From Gammaproteobacteria bacterium (GTDB lineage Bacteria; Pseudomonadota; Gammaproteobacteria; Steroidobacterales; Woeseiaceae), in NCBI GenBank assembly GCA_009937615.1, contig JAACFB010000033.1, positions 1 through 44,377 of the forward strand: DNA of 44,377 nucleotides. The letters run 5' to 3'. The position numbers and the translations under genes were made by a program. This document shows positions 36,467 through 44,362 of the stretch, piece by piece. How positions within the stretch are numbered: position 1 is the first letter of the stretch; each line of letters begins with the position of its first letter. The notes under the pieces are model-generated. The model was not told where the DNA came from. It saw nothing but the letters and a program-made list of their open reading frames with translations, and did not search any database.

Positions 36467-38620
36467 TCAGAATTTTCCGTAGTAGCCTTCTTTCAGCGCA
36501 TCGAACAGATTGGCTGCAGTGTGCACTTCGCCATCGTATTCGATCTCCTCATCGCCCTTGAGCTCGACAGTCGATCCATCGGCGAGCGTAAAGGTGTAGG
36601 ACGTGTTCTTCAGGTCCTTTTCCTTGACGAGCACGCCCTGGAAAGCTTCCGGGTTAAAGCGGAATGTCGTGCATCCTTTCAAGCCCTGCTCATAGGCGTA
36701 AAGGTAGATGTCCTTGAAGTCCTGGTAGGGGTAGTCGGTCGGGACGTTTGCCGTTTTGGAAATCGAAGAATCGATCCACTTCTGCGCTGCCGCCTGGATA
36801 TCGACATGCGCCTTGGGCGAAACATCCTCGGCCGTTATGAAATAGTCCGGCAGGTTGCCCGTGGCTCCGTCAACGGCCCCGGCCGGCATCGCCTTCGCGT
36901 CCGCAATTTCACGATAAGCCAATAACTCGAAAGAGAAGACGTCGACTTTCTCCTTTGTCTTCCTGCCGGGCCGAATGACATTACGGAAGTAGTGGTGCGC
37001 AAAGCTCGGCTCGATACCATTGCTCGCATTATTGGCCAGCGACAGTGAAATCGTGCCGGTCGGCGCGATCGAACTGTGATGCGTGAAACGCGCGCCGGTC
37101 TCGGCCAGCGCGTTGACCAGTTCCGGCGCCACCGCCGCGATACGCTGCATGTAACGGCTGTAACGTGCGTGCAGGATGCGGCCGGGTACCTTGTCACCAA
37201 TCTGATAACCGTCGGAAATCATTTCCGGGCGCTTGCGCAGCATTTCCTCGGTAACCTCGAACTGCTCGCTCATGATCGGCGCCGGACCCTTTTCCCTGGC
37301 AAGCTCCAGGCCCTCTTCCCAACCGGCCAGCGCCAGCTCCCGAGCTACGGATTCAGTGAACTCGACGGCACCGGGGTCTCCGTATTTCATGCGCTGCATC
37401 GTGATGGCCGAACCCAGGCCCAGGAAGCCCATGCCGTGACGGCGTTTCCTTTGAATCTCGTTACGCTGCTGCGGCAGCGGCAGCCCGTTTATCTCTACGA
37501 CATTGTCGAGCATCCGCGTAAACGTTTTGACCACTTTGCGGAATGCACCCCAATCGAAGCGTGCCTGATCGGTAAACGGATCAATGACGAAGCGCGTGAG
37601 GTTTATCGAGCCGAGCAGGCAGGACCCGTAGGGCGGCAGCGGTTGTTCGCCGCAGGGGTTCGTCGCGCGGATGTTCTCTTCGAACCAGTTGTTGTTCATC
37701 TCGTTGACCTTGTCGATCAGCACGAATCCCGGTTCGGCAAAATCGTAGGTCGACGCCATGATCAGGTCCCACACGCGGCGCGCCGGCAAAGCCTTGTAGA
37801 TCTTGCAGGCAACGAGGCCCTGCGCGTCAGAAACATAGTTACCCGCCTCGGGCCACTCGCGCCAGATGAACTGACTCGGGTCTTTTAGATCGAGTTCTTC
37901 CTGCTCCACCTCTTTTTGCGTCACGGGAAACGCCAGGTTCCAGTCACGGTCGTTAATGACCGCCTGCATGAACTCGTCCGTAACCAGCAGGGACAGGTTG
38001 AACTGCCGCAGACGACCGTCTTCGCGCTTGGCGCGGATGAAGTCGAGAATATCGGGGTGACCAACGTCGAACGTGCCCATTTGGGCACCGCGCCGACCAC
38101 CGGCCGACGACACCGTGAAACACATCTTGTCGTAAATATCCATGAACGACAGCGGGCCCGACGTATAGGCCCCCGCCCCGGTGACGTACGCGCCTCTGGG
38201 CCGCAATGTAGAAAACTCGTAGCCGATGCCGCAACCGGCCTTCAGCGTAAGTCCGGCCTCATGAACCTTGTTGAGAATATTGTCCATCGAATCGCCGACC
38301 GTGCCCGACACCGTACAATTGATCGTCGATGTTGCCGGCTTGTGCTCCCGGGCCCCCGCATTCGACACGATCCGGCCGGCCGGTATCGCACCGCTGCGCA
38401 ATGCCCAGACAAACTCTTCGTAGAAACTGTCGCGCTCCCCTTCGGCCTCGACACTGGCCAGCGCTCGCGCAACTCTTCGGTAAGTGTCGTCGATTGACTC
38501 GTCGATCTTGCTACCATCTTTCGCTGTCAATCGATACTTCGCATCCCAGATATCAATCGATGCGGGTTGAAACTCGATATCTGCAACCGACTCTGCGTGC
38601 AGATGAACCGCCGGCTTCAT
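36467..38620 (-). CDS. nrdJa: Class II (B12-dependent) ribonucleotide reductase, catalytic subunit NrdJa
   Basis: About 717 residues, the catalytic barrel of the adenosylcobalamin-dependent reductase that makes deoxyribonucleotides with or without oxygen. The thiyl-radical cysteine is in RATNPCGEQPLPPYGSC (C323, E325), one redox cysteine in STINCTVSG (C102), and SSAGGRRGAQMGTFDVGHPD is a conserved loop. The C-terminal redox tail is missing and is supplied by NrdJb. ATG 38620 is chosen because KPAVHLHAESVADIEFQPAS begins the conserved part and GGGAGAA lies upstream; ATG 38638 and ATG 38713 are also in frame. NrdR-type boxes and a promoter lie further upstream. Confidence 0.94.
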   Translation of the reverse strand: MKPAVHLHAESVADIEFQPASIDIWDAKYRLTAKDGSKIDESIDDTYRRVARALASVEAEGERDSFYEEFVWALRSGAIPAGRIVSNAGAREHKPATSTINCTVSGTVGDSMDNILNKVHEAGLTLKAGCGIGYEFSTLRPRGAYVTGAGAYTSGPLSFMDIYDKMCFTVSSAGGRRGAQMGTFDVGHPDILDFIRAKREDGRLRQFNLSLLVTDEFMQAVINDRDWNLAFPVTQKEVEQEELDLKDPSQFIWREWPEAGNYVSDAQGLVACKIYKALPARRVWDLIMASTYDFAEPGFVLIDKVNEMNNNWFEENIRATNPCGEQPLPPYGSCLLGSINLTRFVIDPFTDQARFDWGAFRKVVKTFTRMLDNVVEINGLPLPQQRNEIQRKRRHGMGFLGLGSAITMQRMKYGDPGAVEFTESVARELALAGWEEGLELAREKGPAPIMSEQFEVTEEMLRKRPEMISDGYQIGDKVPGRILHARYSRYMQRIAAVAPELVNALAETGARFTHHSSIAPTGTISLSLANNASNGIEPSFAHHYFRNVIRPGRKTKEKVDVFSFELLAYREIADAKAMPAGAVDGATGNLPDYFITAEDVSPKAHVDIQAAAQKWIDSSISKTANVPTDYPYQDFKDIYLYAYEQGLKGCTTFRFNPEAFQGVLVKEKDLKNTSYTFTLADGSTVELKGDEEIEYDGEVHTAANLFDALKEGYYGKF

Positions 38621-38765
38621 TGGTCTATTTTCTCCCATAGCTCCCTGTGGAGACCCCGATTTCTTGTTCTGACTCACTGTTTTCAGAGGAAAAGCGGCCT
38701 GCCCGCCACGCATGGAAAAACTCGCGGCGAGTGCCCGTTACGGCCTCTTGTCCCTCATTGGCTGG

Positions 38766-38781
38766 ACACAAGATGTTGTGT
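38766..38781 (-). promoter_or_regulatory. NrdR box 1
   Basis: ACACAAGATGTTGTGT matches the NrdR consensus (ACAC-W-ATATSTW-GTGT) at 15 of 16 positions, and the symmetry extends by GG/CC on the flanks. It would lie just downstream of the predicted nrdJ transcription start. Confidence 0.75.
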
Positions 38782-38789
38782 CCGACAGG

Positions 38790-38805
38790 GCACAAGATTA
38801 TGCCC
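38790..38805 (-). promoter_or_regulatory. NrdR box 2 (degenerate)
   Basis: GCACAAGATTATGCCC shares CACAAGAT with box 1 and is palindromic at the ends (GGGCA/TGCCC, 38788-38805). It overlaps the nrdJ -10 element. The centre-to-centre distance to box 1 is 24 bp, shorter than the usual three helical turns. Confidence 0.5.
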
Positions 38806-38824
38806 GTAAGCGCCGAGTGTCAAG
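38795..38824 (-). promoter_or_regulatory. Candidate nrdJ promoter
   Basis: On the minus strand TTGAAC (38824-38819), an 18-bp spacer and TAATCT (38800-38795). Transcription would start near 38788, inside or next to NrdR box 2, giving a leader of about 168 nt to ATG 38620 or 75 nt to ATG 38713. Confidence 0.5.
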
Positions 38825-38944
38825 AGTTTCGTCCAAAATTCAGGAAAGCCTTTTAATATTACTTTTCAGTCGCTTATGGATGATACCGTAATAAGTGCTT
38901 TAAAAATATGGGAAAAAAAACGACACTTTTGTGAAATTTCATTA

Positions 38945-38960
38945 TCACTACATATAGTGG
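38945..38960. promoter_or_regulatory. Third NrdR-like palindrome
   Basis: TCACTACATATAGTGG matches the NrdR consensus at 13 of 16 positions with a perfect inner palindrome CACTA-CATA-TAGTG. It lies about 150 bp from boxes 1 and 2. It also overlaps a plus-strand TTGTGA-N18-TATAGT (38929-38958) that could be a sigma-70 promoter toward hsp20. Confidence 0.45.
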
Positions 38961-39026
38961 CAGAAAATCGTCCGATTTTGCGCCCGAAAGACCGCTGTAA
39001 ATGACTCCAAAATGGCTTTTCCCGGC

Positions 39027-39054
39027 CTTGAATTAGGCTCGAGCGACCCTATTT
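39027..39054 (+). promoter_or_regulatory. Heat-shock (sigma-32) promoter of hsp20
   Basis: CTTGAA (39027-39032), a 14-bp spacer and CCCTATTT (39047-39054) closely match the sigma-32 (RpoH) consensus. It lies about 70 nt upstream of the hsp20 start, as expected for a small heat-shock gene. Confidence 0.75.
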
Positions 39055-39060
39055 CAGGCG

Positions 39061-39125
39061 ACAAAGAGGCTTCGTAAGTTGGCCCCGGGTGGGCTTCAAG
39101 CAATTGACGATTAAGGAGTAACAAC
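39061..39125 (+). other. hsp20 5' leader, possible RNA thermometer
   Basis: The leader contains a small GC hairpin (GCCC 39082-39085 with GGGC 39091-39094). A CUUC (39094-39097) can pair with the GGAG of the ribosome binding site AAGGAG (39113-39118), including a G:U pair. Small heat-shock genes often use ROSE or fourU thermometers, but the canonical motifs are not seen, so this is weak. Confidence 0.25.
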
Positions 39126-39566
39126 ATGAATCTAGTACGATTTGAGCCGTGGTCGATACTCGACCAGATGCACCGCGACCTGAACCGTTCTACCTTGCGC
39201 GGACTGGGTCATGTCAACGATGAAGGAGCCGTCGCCGACTGGGTACCGGCCGTGGATATCGTCGAGCAGAAGGACCGGTTTGTGGTGCATGCCGACGTAC
39301 CGGGCGTGAATCCGGACGACATAGACGTCAGTATGGACGGCGGCATCCTGAGCATTTCCGGCGAACGGCGTGCCGAGGATCGAAGTGCAGTTGACGGCGT
39401 GCAGCGCTACGAGCGTCTCAGCGGCCGCTTTTTCCGGCGCTTTACGCTGCCGGAATCCGCCGACGCTGAAAACATTACCGCACGCTGCACGAACGGCATC
39501 CTCGAGATTTCGATCCCGAAGCAGCCGGAAGTGCAGGCGCGGCGAATCAAGGTCGAAGTTGCCTGA
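39126..39566 (+). CDS. Small heat-shock protein, Hsp20/alpha-crystallin family
   Basis: A 146-residue ATP-independent holdase. The N-terminal arm (residues 1-37) precedes the alpha-crystallin domain, which starts WVPAVDIVEQKDRFVVHADVPGV and includes GILSISGERR. The conserved GILEISIPK with its I-x-I signature is near the C-terminus (about 128-136). It keeps heat- or oxidation-damaged proteins refoldable. The start is fixed by AAGGAG 7 nt upstream, and transcription probably by the sigma-32 promoter at 39027-39054. The next gene, a DegQ-like protease, has its own promoter. Confidence 0.95.
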   Translation: MNLVRFEPWSILDQMHRDLNRSTLRGLGHVNDEGAVADWVPAVDIVEQKDRFVVHADVPGVNPDDIDVSMDGGILSISGERRAEDRSAVDGVQRYERLSGRFFRRFTLPESADAENITARCTNGILEISIPKQPEVQARRIKVEVA

Positions 39567-39581
39567 ACCCGAATCAGGCGG

Positions 39582-39614
39582 TGCCCGACTGCAACGATTG
39601 TCAGCGGTCGGGCA
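39582..39614 (+). terminator. Possible terminator hairpin after hsp20
   Basis: TGCCCGAC (39582-39589) and GTCGGGCA (39607-39614) form a perfect 8-bp stem with a 17-nt loop, 15 nt after the hsp20 stop. No T-tract follows, so if it ends the transcript it is weak or Rho-assisted. Confidence 0.35.
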
Positions 39615-39692
39615 TCTATGACTCTGCCGGGAATGACGAGGCGACAAAGCGGCCGGCCTTTTCGCGTTCGCCGCAGATCGACCGCAATACCC

Positions 39693-39742
39693 TATAATCA
39701 GCGGCTTGGTTAACGCGGCCCGTTCACGGTCCGTTAAGCCGC
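39693..39742 (+). promoter_or_regulatory. degQ-like gene -10 element and structured leader
   Basis: A perfect TATAAT at 39693-39698 lacks a good -35. It is followed by a leader of about 90 nt that can fold: GCGGCTT (39701-39707) with AAGCCGC (39736-39742), or TTAACG (39710-39715) with CGTTAA (39732-39737). No sigma-E type element (GGAACTT/TCTGA) is visible. Confidence 0.4.
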
Positions 39743-39790
39743 GCTTGGATACTTTTCGAAGACGCACGTGCGTGCCGTCAGAGGTGCCTG

Positions 39791-41134
39791 ATGAAAAATA
39801 CGAACCGATTCTTCTGTGCTGCAGGACTCCTGCTTTTGTCGGTGCCCGGCATGGCAGCACTACCGGCTTATCTGGACGGCGAGCCCCTGCCAAGCCTCGC
39901 GCCGCTTGTCGAGCAGGTGACGCCCGCTGTCGTCAATATTCGCGTGAGCCAGACAGTCACTCGGCAATCGCCGTTTGGTGATGATGCGTTTCGGCGGTTT
40001 TTTGGCCTGCCCGACATACCCGGCGGCTCCCAGGAAGTCGCCAGCGCGGGCTCGGGCGTCATCGTCGATTCGGAGAACGGCTATATCCTGACCAACCATC
40101 ATGTCGTAGAGGGTGCCGACACGATTCAAATCTCGCTGGTCGACGGCGAGATTCTCGATGCTGAAATTATCGGTTCCGATGCGGCCACCGACATCGCATT
40201 GCTCAAGGTCGACGCCGATGACCTGGTCGAAATGCCGATCGGAGACTCGGAAACCGTGCGGGTCGGCGATTTCGTGCTTGCGATCGGCAATCCGTTCGGG
40301 CTGGGGCATACGGTGACCTCGGGCATAGTCAGCGCGCTCGGTCGAACGGGCATCAGCCGCAATGGATACGAGGACTTCATTCAGACTGACGCCTCCATCA
40401 ACCCCGGCAACTCGGGCGGAGCGCTCGTCAACATGCGCGGCGAACTCGTCGGGATCAACTCCGCGATCATCAGCCGCTCCGGCGGCAACGTGGGCATCGG
40501 TTTTGCAGTACCCACCGAAATCGCGAGCTCGATCATGCGGCAGATTCTCGATTTCGGTGAAGTTCGCCGCGGTTTACTCGGGGTGTCGATTCAGACCATA
40601 GACTCTGAGGTTGCCCGGGCGCTTGAATCGACCGTCGACAGCGGCGCGTTGATCGCGCTTGTCGAACCGGGTTCAGCGGCCGAGGAGGCCGGTCTTCGCG
40701 TTGATGACATCATCGTCGAGATCAATGGCGAAAAAATTTCCGGAGCTGCCGAGCTGCGCAACGCGATCGGCCTGATGGGTTCGGGTGAGAACGTCAAAAT
40801 CGGATACATTCGTGACGGAGAGGAGAAATCGACAACGGCCGTGCTCGGCCAGCAGCGCGTAACGCGCAGTGTCGGTAGTGACATTCATCCTGGTCTCGAA
40901 GGCGCGGAATTTGCGTCATCGTCCGCAACGTCAACCGGTGGCGTCGAAGTCACCGGTGTCGAGCCTGGCAGTCCTGCTGCACAACGTGGCTTGCGACCAG
41001 GCGATATCATCACCGCCGTCAATCGCCGTCCGGTTCGAAATCTCGAGCAGTTAACCGAGATCGCCCGCGCCAACAGCATCCTGTTCCTGCTGGTGCAGCG
41101 CGGCGACCGAGCGCTGATGCTGCAGATTCGATAG
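39791..41134 (+). CDS. degQ: DegP/DegQ-family periplasmic serine endoprotease
   Basis: A 447-residue HtrA protease/chaperone. The signal peptide covers residues 1-22 (core AAGLLLLSVPG, ending GMA-A). The trypsin-like triad is His104 (LTNHHVVEGAD), Asp134 (ATDIALLKV) and Ser208 (NPGNSGGAL). Two PDZ domains follow (about 235-335 and 365-440; the second has LRPGDIITAVNRRPV). The LA-loop is short (residues 59-82), which favours DegQ over DegP; the symbol is an inference from this. It degrades or holds misfolded envelope proteins. The gene starts 224 nt after hsp20 and is followed by the transglycosylase gene. Confidence 0.9.
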   Translation: MKNTNRFFCAAGLLLLSVPGMAALPAYLDGEPLPSLAPLVEQVTPAVVNIRVSQTVTRQSPFGDDAFRRFFGLPDIPGGSQEVASAGSGVIVDSENGYILTNHHVVEGADTIQISLVDGEILDAEIIGSDAATDIALLKVDADDLVEMPIGDSETVRVGDFVLAIGNPFGLGHTVTSGIVSALGRTGISRNGYEDFIQTDASINPGNSGGALVNMRGELVGINSAIISRSGGNVGIGFAVPTEIASSIMRQILDFGEVRRGLLGVSIQTIDSEVARALESTVDSGALIALVEPGSAAEEAGLRVDDIIVEINGEKISGAAELRNAIGLMGSGENVKIGYIRDGEEKSTTAVLGQQRVTRSVGSDIHPGLEGAEFASSSATSTGGVEVTGVEPGSPAAQRGLRPGDIITAVNRRPVRNLEQLTEIARANSILFLLVQRGDRALMLQIR

Positions 41135-41161
41135 GCGCTGCTTGACCACAGGGTGATTCGA

Positions 41162-41181
41162 TTTGCGGTGCTAACCGCAAA
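41162..41181 (+). terminator. Hairpin between the degQ-like gene and slt
   Basis: TTTGCGGT - GCTA - ACCGCAAA is a perfect 8-bp stem with a tetraloop, 27 nt after the protease stop. There is no T-tract downstream, so termination is uncertain. The remaining part of the 126-nt gap shows no other clear element. Confidence 0.4.
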
Positions 41182-41260
41182 AGCGTGACCTGTTTTGTTG
41201 CGGGATTTGGCCGTGACCAGTAGTGTCGATCACTTCGTTGATTGACCAAGTGGCTCACTG

Positions 41261-43255
41261 ATGCCTGCTGCACCGATCGTCATCCGTCACCTCCTGATCG
41301 GCATCGCCGCCGTCGGACTGGCGGCGGGCTACCCTGACGAGGCGGATGCGGCGGAAATCGACGACCAGCGCGAGCTTTTCGTGCGCGTTTATCCGGACGT
41401 CGAACTAGGCGACTGGAGTCGGGTCGACGATCTGCCTTCAAAGGAGCGCGGGCTGCTCGCCGATTACGTGCTATGGCCCGATCTGCGCGCCGCTTTCTTC
41501 CGGGCCACGTTGCGGAAAGCGGATCCGTCCGAAGTCGAAACTTTTCTCGAGGACCACGGACTACTGCGGCCGGCGCGCGACCTGCGCTATCACTATGCTC
41601 TGCAGCTTGCGCGGACCGGCAACCTCGAAGGCTACTTTGGCATTTACCAGCAGTTCTTCCAGGGCGCGGAGATAGCAGCGCTCGATTGCCTCGCGCTGCG
41701 TGCGGAAATTGCCGCAGGACGCGAAAAGCGCATAGTCAACCGGGCGATGAATCTATGGATGGTCGGCCATAGCCAGGCCAACGAATGCGACCCGGTCTTC
41801 GCGTATCTGCGGGACCGCGGCCTCATTGGCCGCAACGAGTACATCCGCCGGTTCGAGCTCGCTGTCGAAGCGCGCGAATTCAGTCGCGCACGCTGGCTCG
41901 CGAAGTCGATAGACGAAAGTCATGTCGATATTGCAAACCGCTGGATTCAGGCGCGCAGCAGCCCCGAATCGTTTGTCCTTCTGCACGCGGACGGCACATC
42001 CGACGACATCACGAGGCAGCAGATCGTCTATGCCGTCGAACGACTGACGTTCAGCGACCCCGTTGTCGCACAGACCTTGTGGGAAGAACTTCAGCCATCT
42101 CACGACTTTTCGACCGAGCAGGTTGTCTCGACAGCCAGGCACATAGCGCTCTGGACAGCCCGAGATCGGCTCCCGGGCGCCCGCGCCCTGCTCGTTGCCC
42201 TGCCGGAGGCTGCGCAGAACGACGAGGTGATGCGCTGGCGTGCAAGAACAAGCCTGCGAGAAAGCAGCTGGAACGATTTGCTGGCGGATATCGCGTCGAT
42301 GTCGGAGGCAGAGCGGACGGCGGAAGAGTGGCGTTACTGGCGCGGAATTGCTCTGCAGCATGAAGGCGCTTCGGCAGAAGCTATGAAACTGCTTGCAAGC
42401 CTTGCCGGCGAGCGCAGCTATTACGGTTTCCTGGCGGCCGACGAACTGGGCCAGGACTACGCGCTGGGCGACCAGCCCGTCGATGCAGATGAGACCGTAA
42501 TGAATAAGCTCGCAAACCAGCCGGACATGATTCGGGCTCGCGAGCTGTTTCTCGTCGGCCTCGATAGCCGCGGACGGTCGGAGTGGAATGCGATCATGGC
42601 CTCCCTGTCGCCGGAGCAGAAGATTCAGGCCGCCAGGCTCGCAAGCCGCTGGGGGTGGCATTCCCGTGCTATCGCGGCAGTCGCGAGCGCCGGTGCTTAT
42701 GATGACCTGTCACTTCGCTATCCGTTGCCGTATCGGCAAAACTTTACGCAATCCGCGAAAAGCGCCAGCATCTTGCCGACCTGGGCGTACAGTATCGCTC
42801 GCAGCGAAAGCCTGTTCATGCGGGATGTGCGTTCCAGCGCCGGTGCCGTGGGGCTCATGCAGCTGATGCCGGCGACCGGTCGACAGGTGGCCCGGCAACT
42901 GGGGCTGCCCTATTCGGGGCTCGATACGCTGACGAACCCGCAGGACAACATTCGTCTCGGCACAAGCTATCTCGGCCAGATGGCCGAGCGCTACGGTGGC
43001 AATCGCGTGCTGGCGACGGCGGCCTATAACGCCGGGCCACATCGAGTGGACAGCTGGCTGCCGGCCTCCGGCAACCTCGACGCCCGAATCTGGATCGAGA
43101 CGATACCGTTCAATGAAACGCGCAAATACGTACGCCGGGTCATGGCTGCCGAGACGATATTTCACTGGCGCATCACCGGGGAGACCCGGCGCCTCAGCGA
43201 AGCGCTGGCACGCGTGCAGGCGACGCCGAAGCCGCAACGACTGGCGCGAAACTGA
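41261..43255 (+). CDS. slt: Soluble lytic murein transglycosylase (Slt70-like)
   Basis: A 664-residue periplasmic muramidase. The N-terminal hydrophobic stretch (HLLIGIAAVGLAAG, cleavage around EADA-AE) is a signal peptide. Residues of about 35-490 form the superhelical U/L domains of alpha-helix pairs. The catalytic domain starts near 500: the active-site Glu516 is in SIARSESLFM, followed by SSAGAVGLMQLMPATG, NIRLGTSYL and ATAAYNAGPHRVDSWLP, all typical of family 1 transglycosylases. It cleaves the MurNAc-GlcNAc bond, forming 1,6-anhydro products that feed recycling, for which mpl is also in the window. No strong ribosome binding site precedes the ATG. Confidence 0.94.
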   Translation: MPAAPIVIRHLLIGIAAVGLAAGYPDEADAAEIDDQRELFVRVYPDVELGDWSRVDDLPSKERGLLADYVLWPDLRAAFFRATLRKADPSEVETFLEDHGLLRPARDLRYHYALQLARTGNLEGYFGIYQQFFQGAEIAALDCLALRAEIAAGREKRIVNRAMNLWMVGHSQANECDPVFAYLRDRGLIGRNEYIRRFELAVEAREFSRARWLAKSIDESHVDIANRWIQARSSPESFVLLHADGTSDDITRQQIVYAVERLTFSDPVVAQTLWEELQPSHDFSTEQVVSTARHIALWTARDRLPGARALLVALPEAAQNDEVMRWRARTSLRESSWNDLLADIASMSEAERTAEEWRYWRGIALQHEGASAEAMKLLASLAGERSYYGFLAADELGQDYALGDQPVDADETVMNKLANQPDMIRARELFLVGLDSRGRSEWNAIMASLSPEQKIQAARLASRWGWHSRAIAAVASAGAYDDLSLRYPLPYRQNFTQSAKSASILPTWAYSIARSESLFMRDVRSSAGAVGLMQLMPATGRQVARQLGLPYSGLDTLTNPQDNIRLGTSYLGQMAERYGGNRVLATAAYNAGPHRVDSWLPASGNLDARIWIETIPFNETRKYVRRVMAAETIFHWRITGETRRLSEALARVQATPKPQRLARN

Positions 43256-43305
43256 AGTATCGAGCCCGACCCAGGATAGATCCATATCCGTTGTGCGGCG
43301 TCCGC

Positions 43306-44346
43306 CTAAAGATTATCGAGCTGCGCGGCGCGCTTGGCTGGCTCGAGCTCGGCGAGCGCCCTGGCTTCTCCGTAGAAACACTGCAGATCGTTGTCGCACC
43401 GATTCAAGAGCGCGCGAAATGCGGGCAGGCGTCCATGATAGAGCGTCATCGACGCGAGCCGCGCATTGTTGAGATCATCATCCAGCCAGGCCGCAGGCTC
43501 GCGGCCTGCTCTGTCGTAAAGGGCCCTGACGTCGTTCGCGAGACCCCCAAGCCGCTGCTTCTTGAGCGCTCTCTTTTGCTCCACAGCCATGGAGGCGCCG
43601 TAAATCTGATCGAGATCCGTCCGTGCCTCGTCGATGATTGTCATCGTGGCGCTGCGCAGCTTGCGGCGTTCCCGGTACTCGTCGAGTTCCTCGCTTTTCG
43701 CATGGCTCGTCAACCAGCGGTCGACACCGAACTCCTCGACCGCGGTCGCAAACGATTCGTTGAACCCTGAGTCGTCTTTTATATAGAGCAACTGGTGTGC
43801 GAGCTCGTGGAACATCGTCGCGATGAGGTCGATGTCCTCCCAATGCATCATTGTATTGAGTATAGGATCGCTGAAGCGACCGAGCGTCGAATAGGCGGCG
43901 ACACCGCCTAACGCGACATCGTAGCCGGTCTTTTTGAGCTGCCCGGCTTTTCGCTCTGCCGACGCAGCCGAGAAATATCCCCGGTAGCCGACACAGCCAA
44001 CGATCGGATAACACCAGGTCTTCGGCTGCAGCGAAAATTCAGGTGCCGCCATGACGTTCCAGACCACGTAATCCCGTTCGAGATCGGCGTAACTGCGATA
44101 GCTGTCGTTATCCGGAAGGCCGAGCTCGTCGATGGAGAATCTTCGCGCATCCTCGACCAGCCGAAGCCGGTCGGCAAGCTCGGCCGGCGTTTCGCTGGCG
44201 CTCAGGACCTCCGCAATCGGCTCCTGCCTGCGCATGACTTCGAACTGGCCTCGCGCCGCCTGCATGTAGTAGCAACCCGAAACGGTCATGCCAGCGGCCG
44301 TGGCTACGATGACCCTGCCGAGCCGGGATCCAATCATCGGCTTCAT
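43306..44346 (-). CDS. Putative zinc aminopeptidase lipoprotein (COG4324-like)
   Basis: A 346-residue predicted lipoprotein: the N-terminal hydrophobic segment ends in the lipobox TVSGC with the lipidated cysteine at 25. The metal site is HELAH at residues 180-184, and NESFA (Glu197) gives the third ligand, a gluzincin-like arrangement. WCYPIVGCVGYRGYFS (111-126) is characteristic of the family of predicted aminopeptidases. The C-terminal region is helical and charged. No activity has been firmly assigned to this family as far as I know, so peptidase function is inferred from the zinc motif. It is convergent with slt, 50 nt apart. Confidence 0.88.
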   Translation of the reverse strand: MKPMIGSRLGRVIVATAAGMTVSGCYYMQAARGQFEVMRRQEPIAEVLSASETPAELADRLRLVEDARRFSIDELGLPDNDSYRSYADLERDYVVWNVMAAPEFSLQPKTWCYPIVGCVGYRGYFSAASAERKAGQLKKTGYDVALGGVAAYSTLGRFSDPILNTMMHWEDIDLIATMFHELAHQLLYIKDDSGFNESFATAVEEFGVDRWLTSHAKSEELDEYRERRKLRSATMTIIDEARTDLDQIYGASMAVEQKRALKKQRLGGLANDVRALYDRAGREPAAWLDDDLNNARLASMTLYHGRLPAFRALLNRCDNDLQCFYGEARALAELEPAKRAAQLDNL

Positions 44347-44362
44347 GCCTGTCCCTGTTTGC

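Larger units (their letters stand above)
38621..39125. other. Regulatory intergenic region between nrdJa and hsp20
   Basis: This is the longest gene-free stretch of the window (about 500 nt). On the nrdJ side it holds a promoter (38795-38824) and two NrdR-type boxes. In the middle is an A/T-rich part (38840-38960) with an A8 run and a third NrdR-like palindrome. On the hsp20 side are a heat-shock promoter and a 65-nt leader. No protein-coding frame with a convincing start or B12 riboswitch box is seen. Confidence 0.7.

Noticed and set aside
38621..38788. Adenosylcobalamin riboswitch in the leader of the B12-dependent reductase
   Set aside because: The leader is short for that class and contains no B12-box-like GCCACTG sequence.
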